Below are positions 1-6,821 of a stretch of 48,944 bases of DNA, in pieces. The DNA is from Haliea sp. (GTDB taxonomy: Bacteria; Pseudomonadota; Gammaproteobacteria; Pseudomonadales; Halieaceae). Position 1 is the first letter of the stretch. The number at the start of each line of letters is the position of its first letter. The translations under genes were made by a program, and so were the position numbers. The notes beneath the pieces are model-generated. The model saw only the letters and a program-made list of their open reading frames with translations. It searched no databases and was not told where the DNA came from. Location: assembly GCA_030730585.1 (NCBI GenBank), contig JANQUV010000004.1, forward strand, positions 1-48,944, written 5' to 3'.

Positions 1-73
1 GGTAACTGAACGCGTGCACCCGTGGCATAAACCGGCGGTGGCTCAGGGTGCCTTGGTAGAGCCTGGATTTCAC
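1..73 (-). CDS. DUF1365 family protein, N-terminal fragment (cut by window edge)
   Basis: Only the first 24 codons are in the window. The GTG start at 73 overlaps the TGA stop of the upstream flavin oxidoreductase as GTGA, so translation is probably coupled. The visible residues start MKSRLYQGTLSHRRFMPRVH and continue AFSY, which is the recognisable opening of DUF1365 proteins (short LY.G...HRR..P..H.F.Y pattern). DUF1365 genes commonly follow a flavin-containing amine-oxidase-like gene, often with a cyclopropane-fatty-acid-synthase-like gene next, in ChrR-type sigma regulons. The molecular function of the family is not established; a role in membrane lipid modification under photo-oxidative stress is inferred from context. 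The family call is fairly sure even though the fragment is short. Confidence 0.72.
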   Translation of the reverse strand, partial: MKSRLYQGTLSHRRFMPRVHAFSY

Positions 74-1329
74 GCTGCGGCCTTACCCACCTGGTCGATG
101 CCCTCGGCAACGCGTAGCGCGCTTACCACGCCATCTTCATGGAAACCGTTGTGCCAATAGGCTCCGCAGTACCAGGTGTTGCGGTTGCCGTTGATCTCTT
201 GCCACCGTTGTTGAGCTTTGATGCCGTCGAGGGAAAACACGGGATGGGCGTAGTTAAAGGTGCCGAGTATCCGGTTGGGGTTGATTGCAGCGGTGTCGTT
301 GAGTGTGACACAAAACGTCTCGGGTGCCTTGATGCCCTGCAAGATATTCATGTTGTAGGTCACCACCGCTCGTTTTGCATCCACGCCAAGGCGATAATTC
401 CAGCTCGACCACGTGTTGCGGTTTTGCGGCAGTAAGCGCACGTCGGTATGCAAGACCACCTCGTTACTCTGGTAGGGGAGTGCGCCTAGAATAGCTGTTT
501 CCTCCGCTGATGGGTCGGCAAGCATGCCTAACGCCTGGTCTGAATGGGTGGCAACCACAACCTGGTCAAAACGGAAGCTGCGGCCATCCTGGAGCACGAG
601 GCTGACGCCGCGTGCGTCGCGGCTGATGTGTGTCACGGTGCTGGAGGTGTGTATGCGATCGTCAAATCGCTGGCACAGCGGGCGCAGATATTCCCGAGAG
701 CCACCTTCTACAACGCGCCACTGCGGCCGGTCACTGACTGACAGTAAGCCGTGGTTACGGAAAAAACGCAGGAAGAACTCCAGTGGAAATTCGGTAATGC
801 TGGCGCAATCTGCTGACCAAATTGCCGATGCCATGGGCACTAAGTAATGGCTACTGAAGGTGGCGCCATAGCGCTTGCGTGCAAGGTAGTGGCCAAGTGT
901 TTCACCGGCCTCCAGCAGGCCCGCCTCAAGGTCGGCAACCGACTCCCGATTGAAGCGCAAAATGTCCCTGACCATGCCCAGAAAACGGGGCGACACCAGA
1001 TTGCGGCGTTGTGCAAACAGGGTATTTATGCTGCTGCCTGAATATTCCAGCCGGCTGTCGTTGTCGCTGACGCTGAAACCCATTTCGGTCGCCCGGCTGC
1101 TCACACCAAGTTCTTTCAGCAAAGCAATGAAATTCGGGTAAGTCCAATCATTATAAACAATGAAGCCCGTGTCTACCGCGTAGCGCCTGGTGCCCAGCTT
1201 CACATCCACTGTGGCGGTGTGGCCACCGACCTGCGTGCCTGCCTCGAAAACCGTAACCTGATGTTTGCGGCTTAAGTAGTGGGCACAGGACAGGCCGGAA
1301 ATCCCGGAACCGATGACTGCGATATCCAA
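70..1329 (-). CDS. FAD-dependent oxidoreductase (amine oxidase/desaturase-like), singlet-oxygen regulon type
   Basis: A 419-residue flavoprotein. It opens directly with a Rossmann dinucleotide fold (DIAVIGSGISGLSCAHYL, a GxGxxG motif), followed by an acidic residue after the second strand (VTVFEAG) and the GGHT flavin motif typical of NAD(P)-binding amine-oxidase-like proteins. A longer reading from ATG 1443 exists, but its 38 extra residues have no fold, and ATG 1443 abuts the -35 element of a candidate ECF promoter. TTG 1329 has GGAGG ten bases upstream and begins exactly at the Rossmann strand. The gene is divergent from the ECF sigma factor and overlaps the DUF1365 start. Proteins of this type belong to the ChrR/RpoE regulon in other bacteria, and some flavin-containing members act on methylated unsaturated fatty acids. 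The substrate here cannot be read from sequence. Confidence 0.82.
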   Translation of the reverse strand: MDIAVIGSGISGLSCAHYLSRKHQVTVFEAGTQVGGHTATVDVKLGTRRYAVDTGFIVYNDWTYPNFIALLKELGVSSRATEMGFSVSDNDSRLEYSGSSINTLFAQRRNLVSPRFLGMVRDILRFNRESVADLEAGLLEAGETLGHYLARKRYGATFSSHYLVPMASAIWSADCASITEFPLEFFLRFFRNHGLLSVSDRPQWRVVEGGSREYLRPLCQRFDDRIHTSSTVTHISRDARGVSLVLQDGRSFRFDQVVVATHSDQALGMLADPSAEETAILGALPYQSNEVVLHTDVRLLPQNRNTWSSWNYRLGVDAKRAVVTYNMNILQGIKAPETFCVTLNDTAAINPNRILGTFNYAHPVFSLDGIKAQQRWQEINGNRNTWYCGAYWHNGFHEDGVVSALRVAEGIDQVGKAAA

Positions 1330-1413
1330 TGTAGTGAATCCTCCCGGCGTAATCGCAGCAGTTAGTGGTAAAACCGCAGACGTTGTCGCCCAAAAACAGT
1401 AATTATATGGCCA

Positions 1414-1442
1414 AATTACGCCACCGGGGGGGCTCTGGATCA
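1414..1442 (-). promoter_or_regulatory. Candidate ECF (ChrR-partner sigma) promoter for the flavin oxidoreductase operon
   Basis: Reading the minus strand, TGATCC (1442-1437) is followed by exactly 18 bases and then TAATT (1418-1414). TGATCC with an 18-base spacer and a TA-rich -10 is close to the promoter type described for Rhodobacter RpoE, the sigma factor controlled by ChrR. Transcription would start near 1407, about 78 bases upstream of the TTG start. The promoter is inferred by pattern and has not been tested. Confidence 0.6.
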
Positions 1443-1467
1443 TTGGCGCTTATTTATAGGAATCATT

Positions 1468-1497
1468 TGATCTGCCAATCAGGCTTACGCGTATACT
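1468..1497 (+). promoter_or_regulatory. Candidate autoregulatory ECF promoter for the sigma factor-chrR operon
   Basis: TGATCT (1468-1473), an 18-base spacer and TATACT (1492-1497) precede the sigma gene. The -35 and spacer match the divergent promoter on the other strand, which suggests the same sigma factor reads both. A sigma-70 reading (TTGATC, 19-base spacer, TATACT) is also possible, so basal and autoregulated transcription may share this site. Confidence 0.5.
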
Positions 1498-1531
1498 ACC
1501 CCGAAACACATTTAGAGAAGCAGGTGTAGCG

Positions 1532-2131
1532 GTGGAAGAAAGGGATGGCAGTGCGACGGACGGCTGGCAGGTACCGACAGGGCGACGCACTGATGAGTGG
1601 AGCGAGTGCCTTGTTCAAATTGCCGCAACGGGTGACCGAGCGGCTTTCACACGTTTTTTTCGCCATTTTGCTCCACTGATCAAGGCGTTCGCGCTGTCCG
1701 GGTCGGCGATGTCTGCGGCCCACTGCGATGAACTAGTGCAAGAAGTCATGTTAAAAGCCTGGCAAAAGGCGGACGCGTTTAATCCAGAAAAGGCCGCGGC
1801 GAGTACATGGGTATACACGATAGCGCGAAACTGTCGCACCGACATGTTTCGCCGTTTGCAGAAATTCGATACGCCCTTGGCGTCAGACGACTTTATGCCG
1901 GATCAGGAACCCAGTGAACCCTTTGCGATGTTGCAGAGCCGCCGCAGCCGCGACACGATCCACGAGCTTATGGGCACTTTGCCACCGGATCAGGCACAGA
2001 TATTGGCCAAGGTGTATATGGAAGGAAAGTCGCACGCTGAGGCGGCGGCAGAGTTGGATCTGCCACTGGGCACCGTGAAGTCTCGGGTGCGGTTGGCAAT
2101 CCAGAAATTGCAAATTCAGATAGACAGGTAA
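1532..2131 (+). CDS. ECF RNA polymerase sigma factor, RpoE type partnered with ChrR
   Basis: A 199-residue sigma-70-family protein with only regions 2 and 4. Region 2 (about residues 43-110) contains DELVQEVMLKAWQKADAF and the STWVYTIARN stretch. Region 4 (about 148-197) contains LPPDQAQILAKVYMEGKSHAEAAAEL followed by the helix-turn-helix recognition helix LPLGTVKSRVRLAIQKL. Start is GTG 1532. Thirteen bases downstream is a ChrR-like anti-sigma factor, which identifies this as the group that responds to singlet oxygen or related oxidants rather than the envelope-stress RpoE of enterics. It would be held inactive by ChrR and released on oxidation, then transcribe its own operon and the divergent flavoprotein operon. 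Family assignment is firm; the inducing signal is inferred from homologues. Confidence 0.9.
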   Translation: MEERDGSATDGWQVPTGRRTDEWSECLVQIAATGDRAAFTRFFRHFAPLIKAFALSGSAMSAAHCDELVQEVMLKAWQKADAFNPEKAAASTWVYTIARNCRTDMFRRLQKFDTPLASDDFMPDQEPSEPFAMLQSRRSRDTIHELMGTLPPDQAQILAKVYMEGKSHAEAAAELDLPLGTVKSRVRLAIQKLQIQIDR

Positions 2132-2144
2132 GCAATAGAATCTC

Positions 2145-2801
2145 ATGGCAAAGTTTCATCCAAGCGTAGACCTACTGACTGAGTATGTAGCAGGCATTTT
2201 GCCTCTGGCACAATCTGCCTGTATCTCGGCTCACTTGAATTACTGTCCCCAGTGCCAGCAGCAGAGTGCTCGCTTGCAAGACTTGGGCGCGGTGTTGTTC
2301 GACAGATTGACACCGGTGCCGGTGGGTGATGCGCTGTTGAATACCGTGCTGGCCCGCCTTGATGAGGAGCCTCCACTGAGTTACAAGCGCTCGGAAGACG
2401 CGGTAGTCGGGCGTCTGCCGGCTTTGTTGCAGCGCCTTATGAAGGGCGACTTTTCGGAGCTGGCGTGGAACAAGGTGACATCGGCCTTGCGCATCAGTTA
2501 CCTGAAAACTGGCGACCCTGGCTACGAGTTTGCGCTCTATCACATTAAAGCCGGTGGCAAGATTCCCGAGCACAAGCACCGCGGCTCTGAAATGACGCTG
2601 GTTCTGCAGGGTGGGTTTTCTGACGCGGCGGGCAGTTACCATGAAGGCGATTTTTTGTTCCGCGAGGCCGATGACACCCATGCGCCGACCGCCCTGCAGT
2701 CCGAAGATTGTATTTGTTTGGCGGTGCTGGATGCGCCACTGCACTTTACTGAGTGGAAGTACCGGTGGATGAACCCCTTCCTGCAGCTCAGAGCAGGCTA
2801 A
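2145..2801 (+). CDS. chrR: ChrR family anti-sigma factor (zinc anti-sigma domain plus cupin)
   Basis: A 218-residue cytoplasmic anti-sigma factor. The N-terminal zinc anti-sigma domain has His5 and the HX3CX2C motif His30, Cys34, Cys37, the same set of ligands as in Rhodobacter ChrR shifted by one residue. The C-terminal cupin (about 115-200) keeps its metal ligands His143, His145, Glu149 and His179. The N-terminal part binds the sigma factor. The cupin is required for release in response to singlet oxygen in characterised homologues. It sits 13 bases after the sigma gene and is followed by a strong intrinsic terminator, so the operon has two genes. No membrane segment is present, which separates it from RseA-type anti-sigma factors. 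Confidence 0.92.
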   Translation: MAKFHPSVDLLTEYVAGILPLAQSACISAHLNYCPQCQQQSARLQDLGAVLFDRLTPVPVGDALLNTVLARLDEEPPLSYKRSEDAVVGRLPALLQRLMKGDFSELAWNKVTSALRISYLKTGDPGYEFALYHIKAGGKIPEHKHRGSEMTLVLQGGFSDAAGSYHEGDFLFREADDTHAPTALQSEDCICLAVLDAPLHFTEWKYRWMNPFLQLRAG

Positions 2802-2808
2802 ATTTATT

Positions 2809-2830
2809 GCCCCCTTCCTGGGGGCTTTTT
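2809..2830 (+). terminator. Intrinsic terminator of the sigma-chrR operon
   Basis: A perfect GCCCCC/GGGGGC stem with a five-base loop is followed immediately by TTTTT, eight bases after the chrR stop. This is a classic rho-independent terminator. Confidence 0.9.
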
Positions 2831-2914
2831 CGAGCCCCTCAAGGCGTCTCGAAGTCGAACAAAGCGGCCTGAATGATTATAGTCAGCGCCTCCGACGCTA
2901 TAGGTAAGAACCCC

Positions 2915-3754
2915 ATGACCTTACACATTACTTGCTCGGGGCAGGCTTGCGGAGCCGAAGTCAGTGGTGTTGATCTCGGCATGGCCCTCGCTGCTGAAGA
3001 TGTCCTGCGCATTCGCGCTGCGTGGCTGCAACACCACGTCCTTGCTTTTCCTCAACAAACTATGAGCAATGGCGACCTGCTACGTTTTACCCGCTACTTT
3101 GGTGGCTTTGGTGATGACCCCTTTATTGCGAGCATCCCGGGGCAGGAGCATATTATCGCGGTAGAGCGGCGCGCCAACGAGCAGGCCCCTTTGTTTGCTG
3201 AAAACTGGCATACCGACTGGAGTTTCCAGGCAGTGCCTCCTGCGGGTACCTGTTTGTTTAGTATCACCGTCCCCCCCCAGGGCGGTGACACTTTGTTCGC
3301 AAATCAACACAAAGCGCTTACTGAGATGCCTGCAGCGCTGCGTGAAAAGCTCGAAGGTAAAATTGCTATCCACTCGGCAAAAGCAGCGTATTCGCCAGAA
3401 GGCATGTACGGTCAGGAAGATCAAGCGACTGACCGTAGCATGGTTATTCGTCCATCCGCAGAGGCGTTGGCCACTCAGCGGCATCCCCTCATCAGGCTGC
3501 ATCCGGAAACCGGTGAACTGGGTGTGTTTGGCTGTTTGGGTTACATTGTGGGCATCGAGGGTATGGACGATCATGCAGCGTTTGCGTTGTTGTTGGAGCT
3601 GCTCGAGTGGCAGACGCAGCCTGAGTTCGTCTATCAGCACCGGTGGCAGCCCGACATGCTGATTATGTGGGATAACCGCTCCCTGCTGCACAAGGCCACC
3701 GGGGGGTATGAAGCGTATGATCGATTGCTGCATCGCACTACTATTGCACAATAA
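2915..3754 (+). CDS. TauD/TfdA family Fe(II)/2-oxoglutarate dioxygenase
   Basis: A 279-residue dioxygenase. The iron-binding facial triad is visible: HTD in ENWHTDWSF (about residues 93-95) and the distal His in LLHKATGGYEAYDRLLHRTT near the C-terminus, where the Arg just before LLHRTT is the expected 2-oxoglutarate ligand. The ATG at 2915 was preferred over 2873 because it has AGGTAAG upstream and starts at the conserved first strand (LHITCSGQACGAEVSGVDL). The gene stands alone between a terminator and the transhydrogenase operon, so context gives no substrate. The family acts on taurine, chlorophenoxyacetates, alkylsulfates and other small acids. There are no sulfonate transporter genes nearby, so taurine use is not supported. 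Confidence 0.85.
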   Translation: MTLHITCSGQACGAEVSGVDLGMALAAEDVLRIRAAWLQHHVLAFPQQTMSNGDLLRFTRYFGGFGDDPFIASIPGQEHIIAVERRANEQAPLFAENWHTDWSFQAVPPAGTCLFSITVPPQGGDTLFANQHKALTEMPAALREKLEGKIAIHSAKAAYSPEGMYGQEDQATDRSMVIRPSAEALATQRHPLIRLHPETGELGVFGCLGYIVGIEGMDDHAAFALLLELLEWQTQPEFVYQHRWQPDMLIMWDNRSLLHKATGGYEAYDRLLHRTTIAQ

Positions 3755-3774
3755 TTCCTTGCGCTAAGGCTATG

Positions 3775-3783
3775 TGCTAGAAT
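3775..3783 (+). promoter_or_regulatory. Possible extended -10 promoter for the transhydrogenase operon
   Basis: TGC followed by TAGAAT forms an extended -10 element about 130 bases upstream of pntAA, without a good -35 at the usual distance. It is the best candidate seen in the 160-base gap, which otherwise shows no clear motif. Confidence 0.3.
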
Positions 3784-3914
3784 CGCTGGCCGAAAAACAA
3801 GATGCAAGACAGAGAGTTACCTGAAGTTACATAATAAAACGTCAGATCTGTTGTTTTTGCTGTTACACACAAAAGTTCATAACCGACACGCTTAAAAACG
3901 GGGTAGGAAGTACT

Positions 3915-5057
3915 ATGCGCATCGCAATTCCGAGGGAGACGCATCCGGGCGAAAACCGGGTGCCGGTCACACCTGAGACGGCCAAGAAGTTGTGTCGTTT
4001 GGGCGCTGACCTGGTAATTGAAAACGGGATGGGTTTGGGTTCCGGTTTTACCGATGAAGAATATGTTGAGGCGGGTGCTACGTTAAGCGCCGATCGCGAG
4101 GCCTTATTCCGCGATGCGGATATGCTGCTGCGTTTGCGCAAGCCCGAAAAAGCTGACATCGCCTTGATGAAGGCCGGCTGCATACACATTAGCTACCTCG
4201 ACCCCTTCAATGAGCACGACCTGGTGCGTACTCTGCAGCAGCAGGGTGTTACCGCTATCAGTATGGAAATGATTCCGCGCACCACCCGCAGCCAGAAAAT
4301 GGATGCCTTGAGTTCACAGGCAAACCTGGCCGGTTATGTGATGGTGCTGCAGGCAGCGACGCATTTGCCGCGCATTTTCCCCATGATGATGACTCCGGCG
4401 GGCACCCTGAAGCCAGCCAAGGTGTTCGTGATCGGTGCAGGGGTAGCCGGTTTGCAGGCGATTGCAACGGCGAAGCGTTTGGGCGCCCGAGTGACGGCGT
4501 TTGACACCCGTCCGGTGGTGGCGGAGCAGGTTCATTCGCTGGGCGCTACCTTTCTGGATATCGACCTGGGGCAAACCGGTGAAACGGCAGGTGGTTATGC
4601 CACTGAGCTGACCCCGGAGCAGATCCAAAAGCAGCGCGATGCGCAGAAAGCGACCATCGCCGACTCTGATGTGGTGATTACCACGGCGCAGGTGTTTGGG
4701 CGCAAGCCTCCGGTCATTGTGACCCGCGATATGGTGGAGGGTATGAAGCCAGGGTCGGTAGTGGTCGATATGGCCGCAGAAACAGGCGGTAATGTTGAAG
4801 GCTCTGTGCCCAACGAGGTGGTTACCGTGAATGGAGTCACCATCATTGGCAAGGGCAACCTGCCCAACGAAGTGTGCCGCGACGCCAGCCTTATGTATGC
4901 CAACAATCTGTTTAACCTGGTAGATGACGCCTGGGACAAAGAAAGCAACGGGTTCAAAGTCGATTTCGACCACGACATCCTGCCCGGCTGCATCATTACG
5001 CACGGTGGCGAAGTCACCAACGTTACGATCAAAAATATCCTGGAGGGGGGCAACTGA
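3915..5057 (+). CDS. pntAA: NAD(P) transhydrogenase, alpha subunit part 1 (NAD(H)-binding domain)
   Basis: A 380-residue soluble domain I of the proton-translocating transhydrogenase, with an alanine-dehydrogenase-like fold. The N-terminus MRIAIPRETHPGENRVPVTPETA is diagnostic. The NAD-binding Rossmann loop is VFVIGAGVAGLQAIATAKRLGA (about residues 171-192). The complex couples proton re-entry to hydride transfer from NADH to NADP+, supplying NADPH. A strong AGGAAG ribosome site precedes ATG 3915. The next gene starts one base after the stop, as in split alpha-subunit systems of alpha- and many gammaproteobacteria; in E. coli the two alpha parts are fused. Confidence 0.95.
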   Translation: MRIAIPRETHPGENRVPVTPETAKKLCRLGADLVIENGMGLGSGFTDEEYVEAGATLSADREALFRDADMLLRLRKPEKADIALMKAGCIHISYLDPFNEHDLVRTLQQQGVTAISMEMIPRTTRSQKMDALSSQANLAGYVMVLQAATHLPRIFPMMMTPAGTLKPAKVFVIGAGVAGLQAIATAKRLGARVTAFDTRPVVAEQVHSLGATFLDIDLGQTGETAGGYATELTPEQIQKQRDAQKATIADSDVVITTAQVFGRKPPVIVTRDMVEGMKPGSVVVDMAAETGGNVEGSVPNEVVTVNGVTIIGKGNLPNEVCRDASLMYANNLFNLVDDAWDKESNGFKVDFDHDILPGCIITHGGEVTNVTIKNILEGGN

Positions 5058-5058
5058 T

Positions 5059-5340
5059 ATGGACGCCGTATTCCTGACCTTTATTCTCATGCTGTCGATT
5101 TTTCTGGGCTTCGAACTCATCTACAAAGTACCGGCGACCTTGCACACGCCGCTGATGTCTGGCGCTAACGCGATTTCGGGTATCACTGTTGTGGGTGCGA
5201 TTGGCCTTGCAGGCACCGGCCAGCACGATATCGCCCAGTGGCTGGGTGCAGGCGCAGTCGCCTTGGCGACGATTAACGTAGTCGGTGGCTACATGGTGAC
5301 TGATCGCATGCTTGCGATGTTCAAGAAGAGGGGTAAATAA
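5059..5340 (+). CDS. pntAB: NAD(P) transhydrogenase, alpha subunit part 2 (membrane domain)
   Basis: A 93-residue membrane protein carrying the short transmembrane part of the alpha subunit. It has three hydrophobic helices: VFLTFILMLSIFLGFELIY, a middle segment around ISGITVVGAIGLAG, and ALATINVVGGYMVTDRML, ending in a basic FKKRGK tail. The start is ATG 5059, inside a longer open frame that begins within pntAA. It is preferred because GGAGGGGGG lies just upstream and the membrane segment begins immediately. The gap to pntAA is one base and to pntB two bases, so the three subunits are translated together in the inner membrane complex. Confidence 0.93.
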   Translation: MDAVFLTFILMLSIFLGFELIYKVPATLHTPLMSGANAISGITVVGAIGLAGTGQHDIAQWLGAGAVALATINVVGGYMVTDRMLAMFKKRGK

Positions 5341-5342
5341 TC

Positions 5343-6707
5343 ATGGGTGCAACCGCATTGGGCATTCAGTTGGCGTATGTCATCTCGGCGGCGCTGTTTA
5401 TTTTCGGCCTCAAGCTTCTGGGCTCTGCGGATACCGCGCGTAAGGGCAACCTGCTTTCTGCTGTCGGCATGCTGCTGGCAATCGTTGCTGCCTTGCTGGA
5501 TCAGGGTATCGTCGAATTTCAGTGGATTATGGCGGGCATGTTACTGGGTGGTGTGATTGGTGCAGGCGCAGCGCGCCTGGTACAAATGACCTCCATGCCA
5601 GAGATGGTGGCTTTGTTTAACGGCTTCGGCGGTATGGCGAGCTTGCTCGTTGGCGCAGCAGCCTTGGGTGCGGGCGACAACAATACCTTCATCCTGGTCA
5701 CCATCGTTTTGTCGATTTTGATTGGTGGGCTTACCTTCACCGGCTCGCTGGTCGCCTACGGCAAACTGAGTGAGCGCATTGGCAGCGGTGCAGTCACCTT
5801 CCGTGGCCAGCAGGTTGTTAACAGCCTGTTGGTGATGGCGATTCTGGGCAGCGCCGTGATGTTTTGCCTGCAGCCCGAAAATAGCCAGTGGCTGTATGCC
5901 ATTATCGCCCTGTCGCTGCTTTTTGGGGTGATGGCGGTGATCCCTATCGGCGGTGCAGATATGCCGGTGGTGATCTCCCTGTTGAACTCCTACTCGGGCT
6001 TGGCGGCTTGCGCCGCGGGTTTCGCAATTCACAACAACATCCTGATTGTGGCCGGTTCGCTGGTAGGTGCCTCGGGCATCATCCTCACGCAAATCATGTG
6101 TAAGGCGATGAACCGCTCCTTGAGCAACGTGTTGTTCAGTGGCTTTGGCGGCGTGACCAGCTCCGAAACCGTGGTAGAGGGCGAAATCAAGCCAATCTCG
6201 GTTGAGGACGCGTTCTACATCCTGGAAGCTGCCAGTAGCGTGGTGATTGTACCTGGCTACGGCATGGCGGTTGCTCAGGCGCAGCACGTGGTGAAGGAAT
6301 TTGCCCTGTTGCTGGAGAAGAATGGCTGCGAAGTGAACTTTGGTATTCACCCCGTCGCGGGACGTATGCCCGGGCACATGAACGTACTGTTGGCTGAAGC
6401 GGACGTGCCCTACGACCAGCTGTTGGAAATGGACGAAGTGAATCCGCGGATGGAAAACGTCGATGTGGCAATTGTAATTGGCGCCAACGACGTGGTGAAC
6501 CCGGCGGCACGTGAAGTTGAGTCCAGCCCCATTTACGGTATGCCCGTGATCAACGTGGACAAGGCGCGCACGGTGTTCGTGCTCAAGCGCTCTATGGCTT
6601 CAGGCTTTGCCGGTATCGAGAACCCCTTGTTCTATAAGGAAAACACTCGCATGCTGTTTGGTGATGCGAAGGAAAGCATTGCTGGGCTGGTTCGCGAGCT
6701 GAGCTGA
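5343..6707 (+). CDS. pntB: NAD(P) transhydrogenase beta subunit
   Basis: A 454-residue beta subunit. Roughly the first 260 residues are a series of transmembrane helices (domain II) carrying the proton path. The C-terminal 180 residues form the NADP(H)-binding domain III, seen in VIVPGYGMAVAQAQHVVKEF, the HPVAGRMPGHMNVLLAEA stretch and VIVIGANDVVNPAA, all highly conserved in PntB. It completes the pntAA-pntAB-pntB operon. It faces an ABC exporter gene convergently, with a GACCCTG/CAGGGTC hairpin between them. Confidence 0.95.
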   Translation: MGATALGIQLAYVISAALFIFGLKLLGSADTARKGNLLSAVGMLLAIVAALLDQGIVEFQWIMAGMLLGGVIGAGAARLVQMTSMPEMVALFNGFGGMASLLVGAAALGAGDNNTFILVTIVLSILIGGLTFTGSLVAYGKLSERIGSGAVTFRGQQVVNSLLVMAILGSAVMFCLQPENSQWLYAIIALSLLFGVMAVIPIGGADMPVVISLLNSYSGLAACAAGFAIHNNILIVAGSLVGASGIILTQIMCKAMNRSLSNVLFSGFGGVTSSETVVEGEIKPISVEDAFYILEAASSVVIVPGYGMAVAQAQHVVKEFALLLEKNGCEVNFGIHPVAGRMPGHMNVLLAEADVPYDQLLEMDEVNPRMENVDVAIVIGANDVVNPAAREVESSPIYGMPVINVDKARTVFVLKRSMASGFAGIENPLFYKENTRMLFGDAKESIAGLVRELS

Positions 6708-6715
6708 TTGATAGC

Positions 6716-6745
6716 GACCCTGAGGGCGTCCGCGTCCGCAGGGTC
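6716..6745. terminator. Hairpin between convergent pntB and ABC exporter genes
   Basis: A seven-base perfect inverted repeat GACCCTG/CAGGGTC with a 16-base loop lies nine bases after the pntB stop. There is no T run on either side, so intrinsic termination is uncertain. It may protect 3' ends or act with Rho. Confidence 0.35.
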
Positions 6746-6821
6746 CTCCCCTGATACTCCTTCTTTACCCCCGGTTAAGTCCCTCGTTGGTCCGGTACCG
6801 GCAGGCGTCCAGCTTTATACT

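Noticed and set aside
1330-1443. N-terminal extension of the flavin oxidoreductase from ATG 1443.
   Set aside because: The added 38 residues precede the Rossmann strand, have no conservation pattern, and the ATG abuts a candidate ECF -35 element.
6792-6801. Ten-base palindrome CCGGTACCGG downstream of the ABC exporter gene.
   Set aside because: It is a single short palindrome without a partner site or T run, and chance occurrence in GC-rich DNA is likely.
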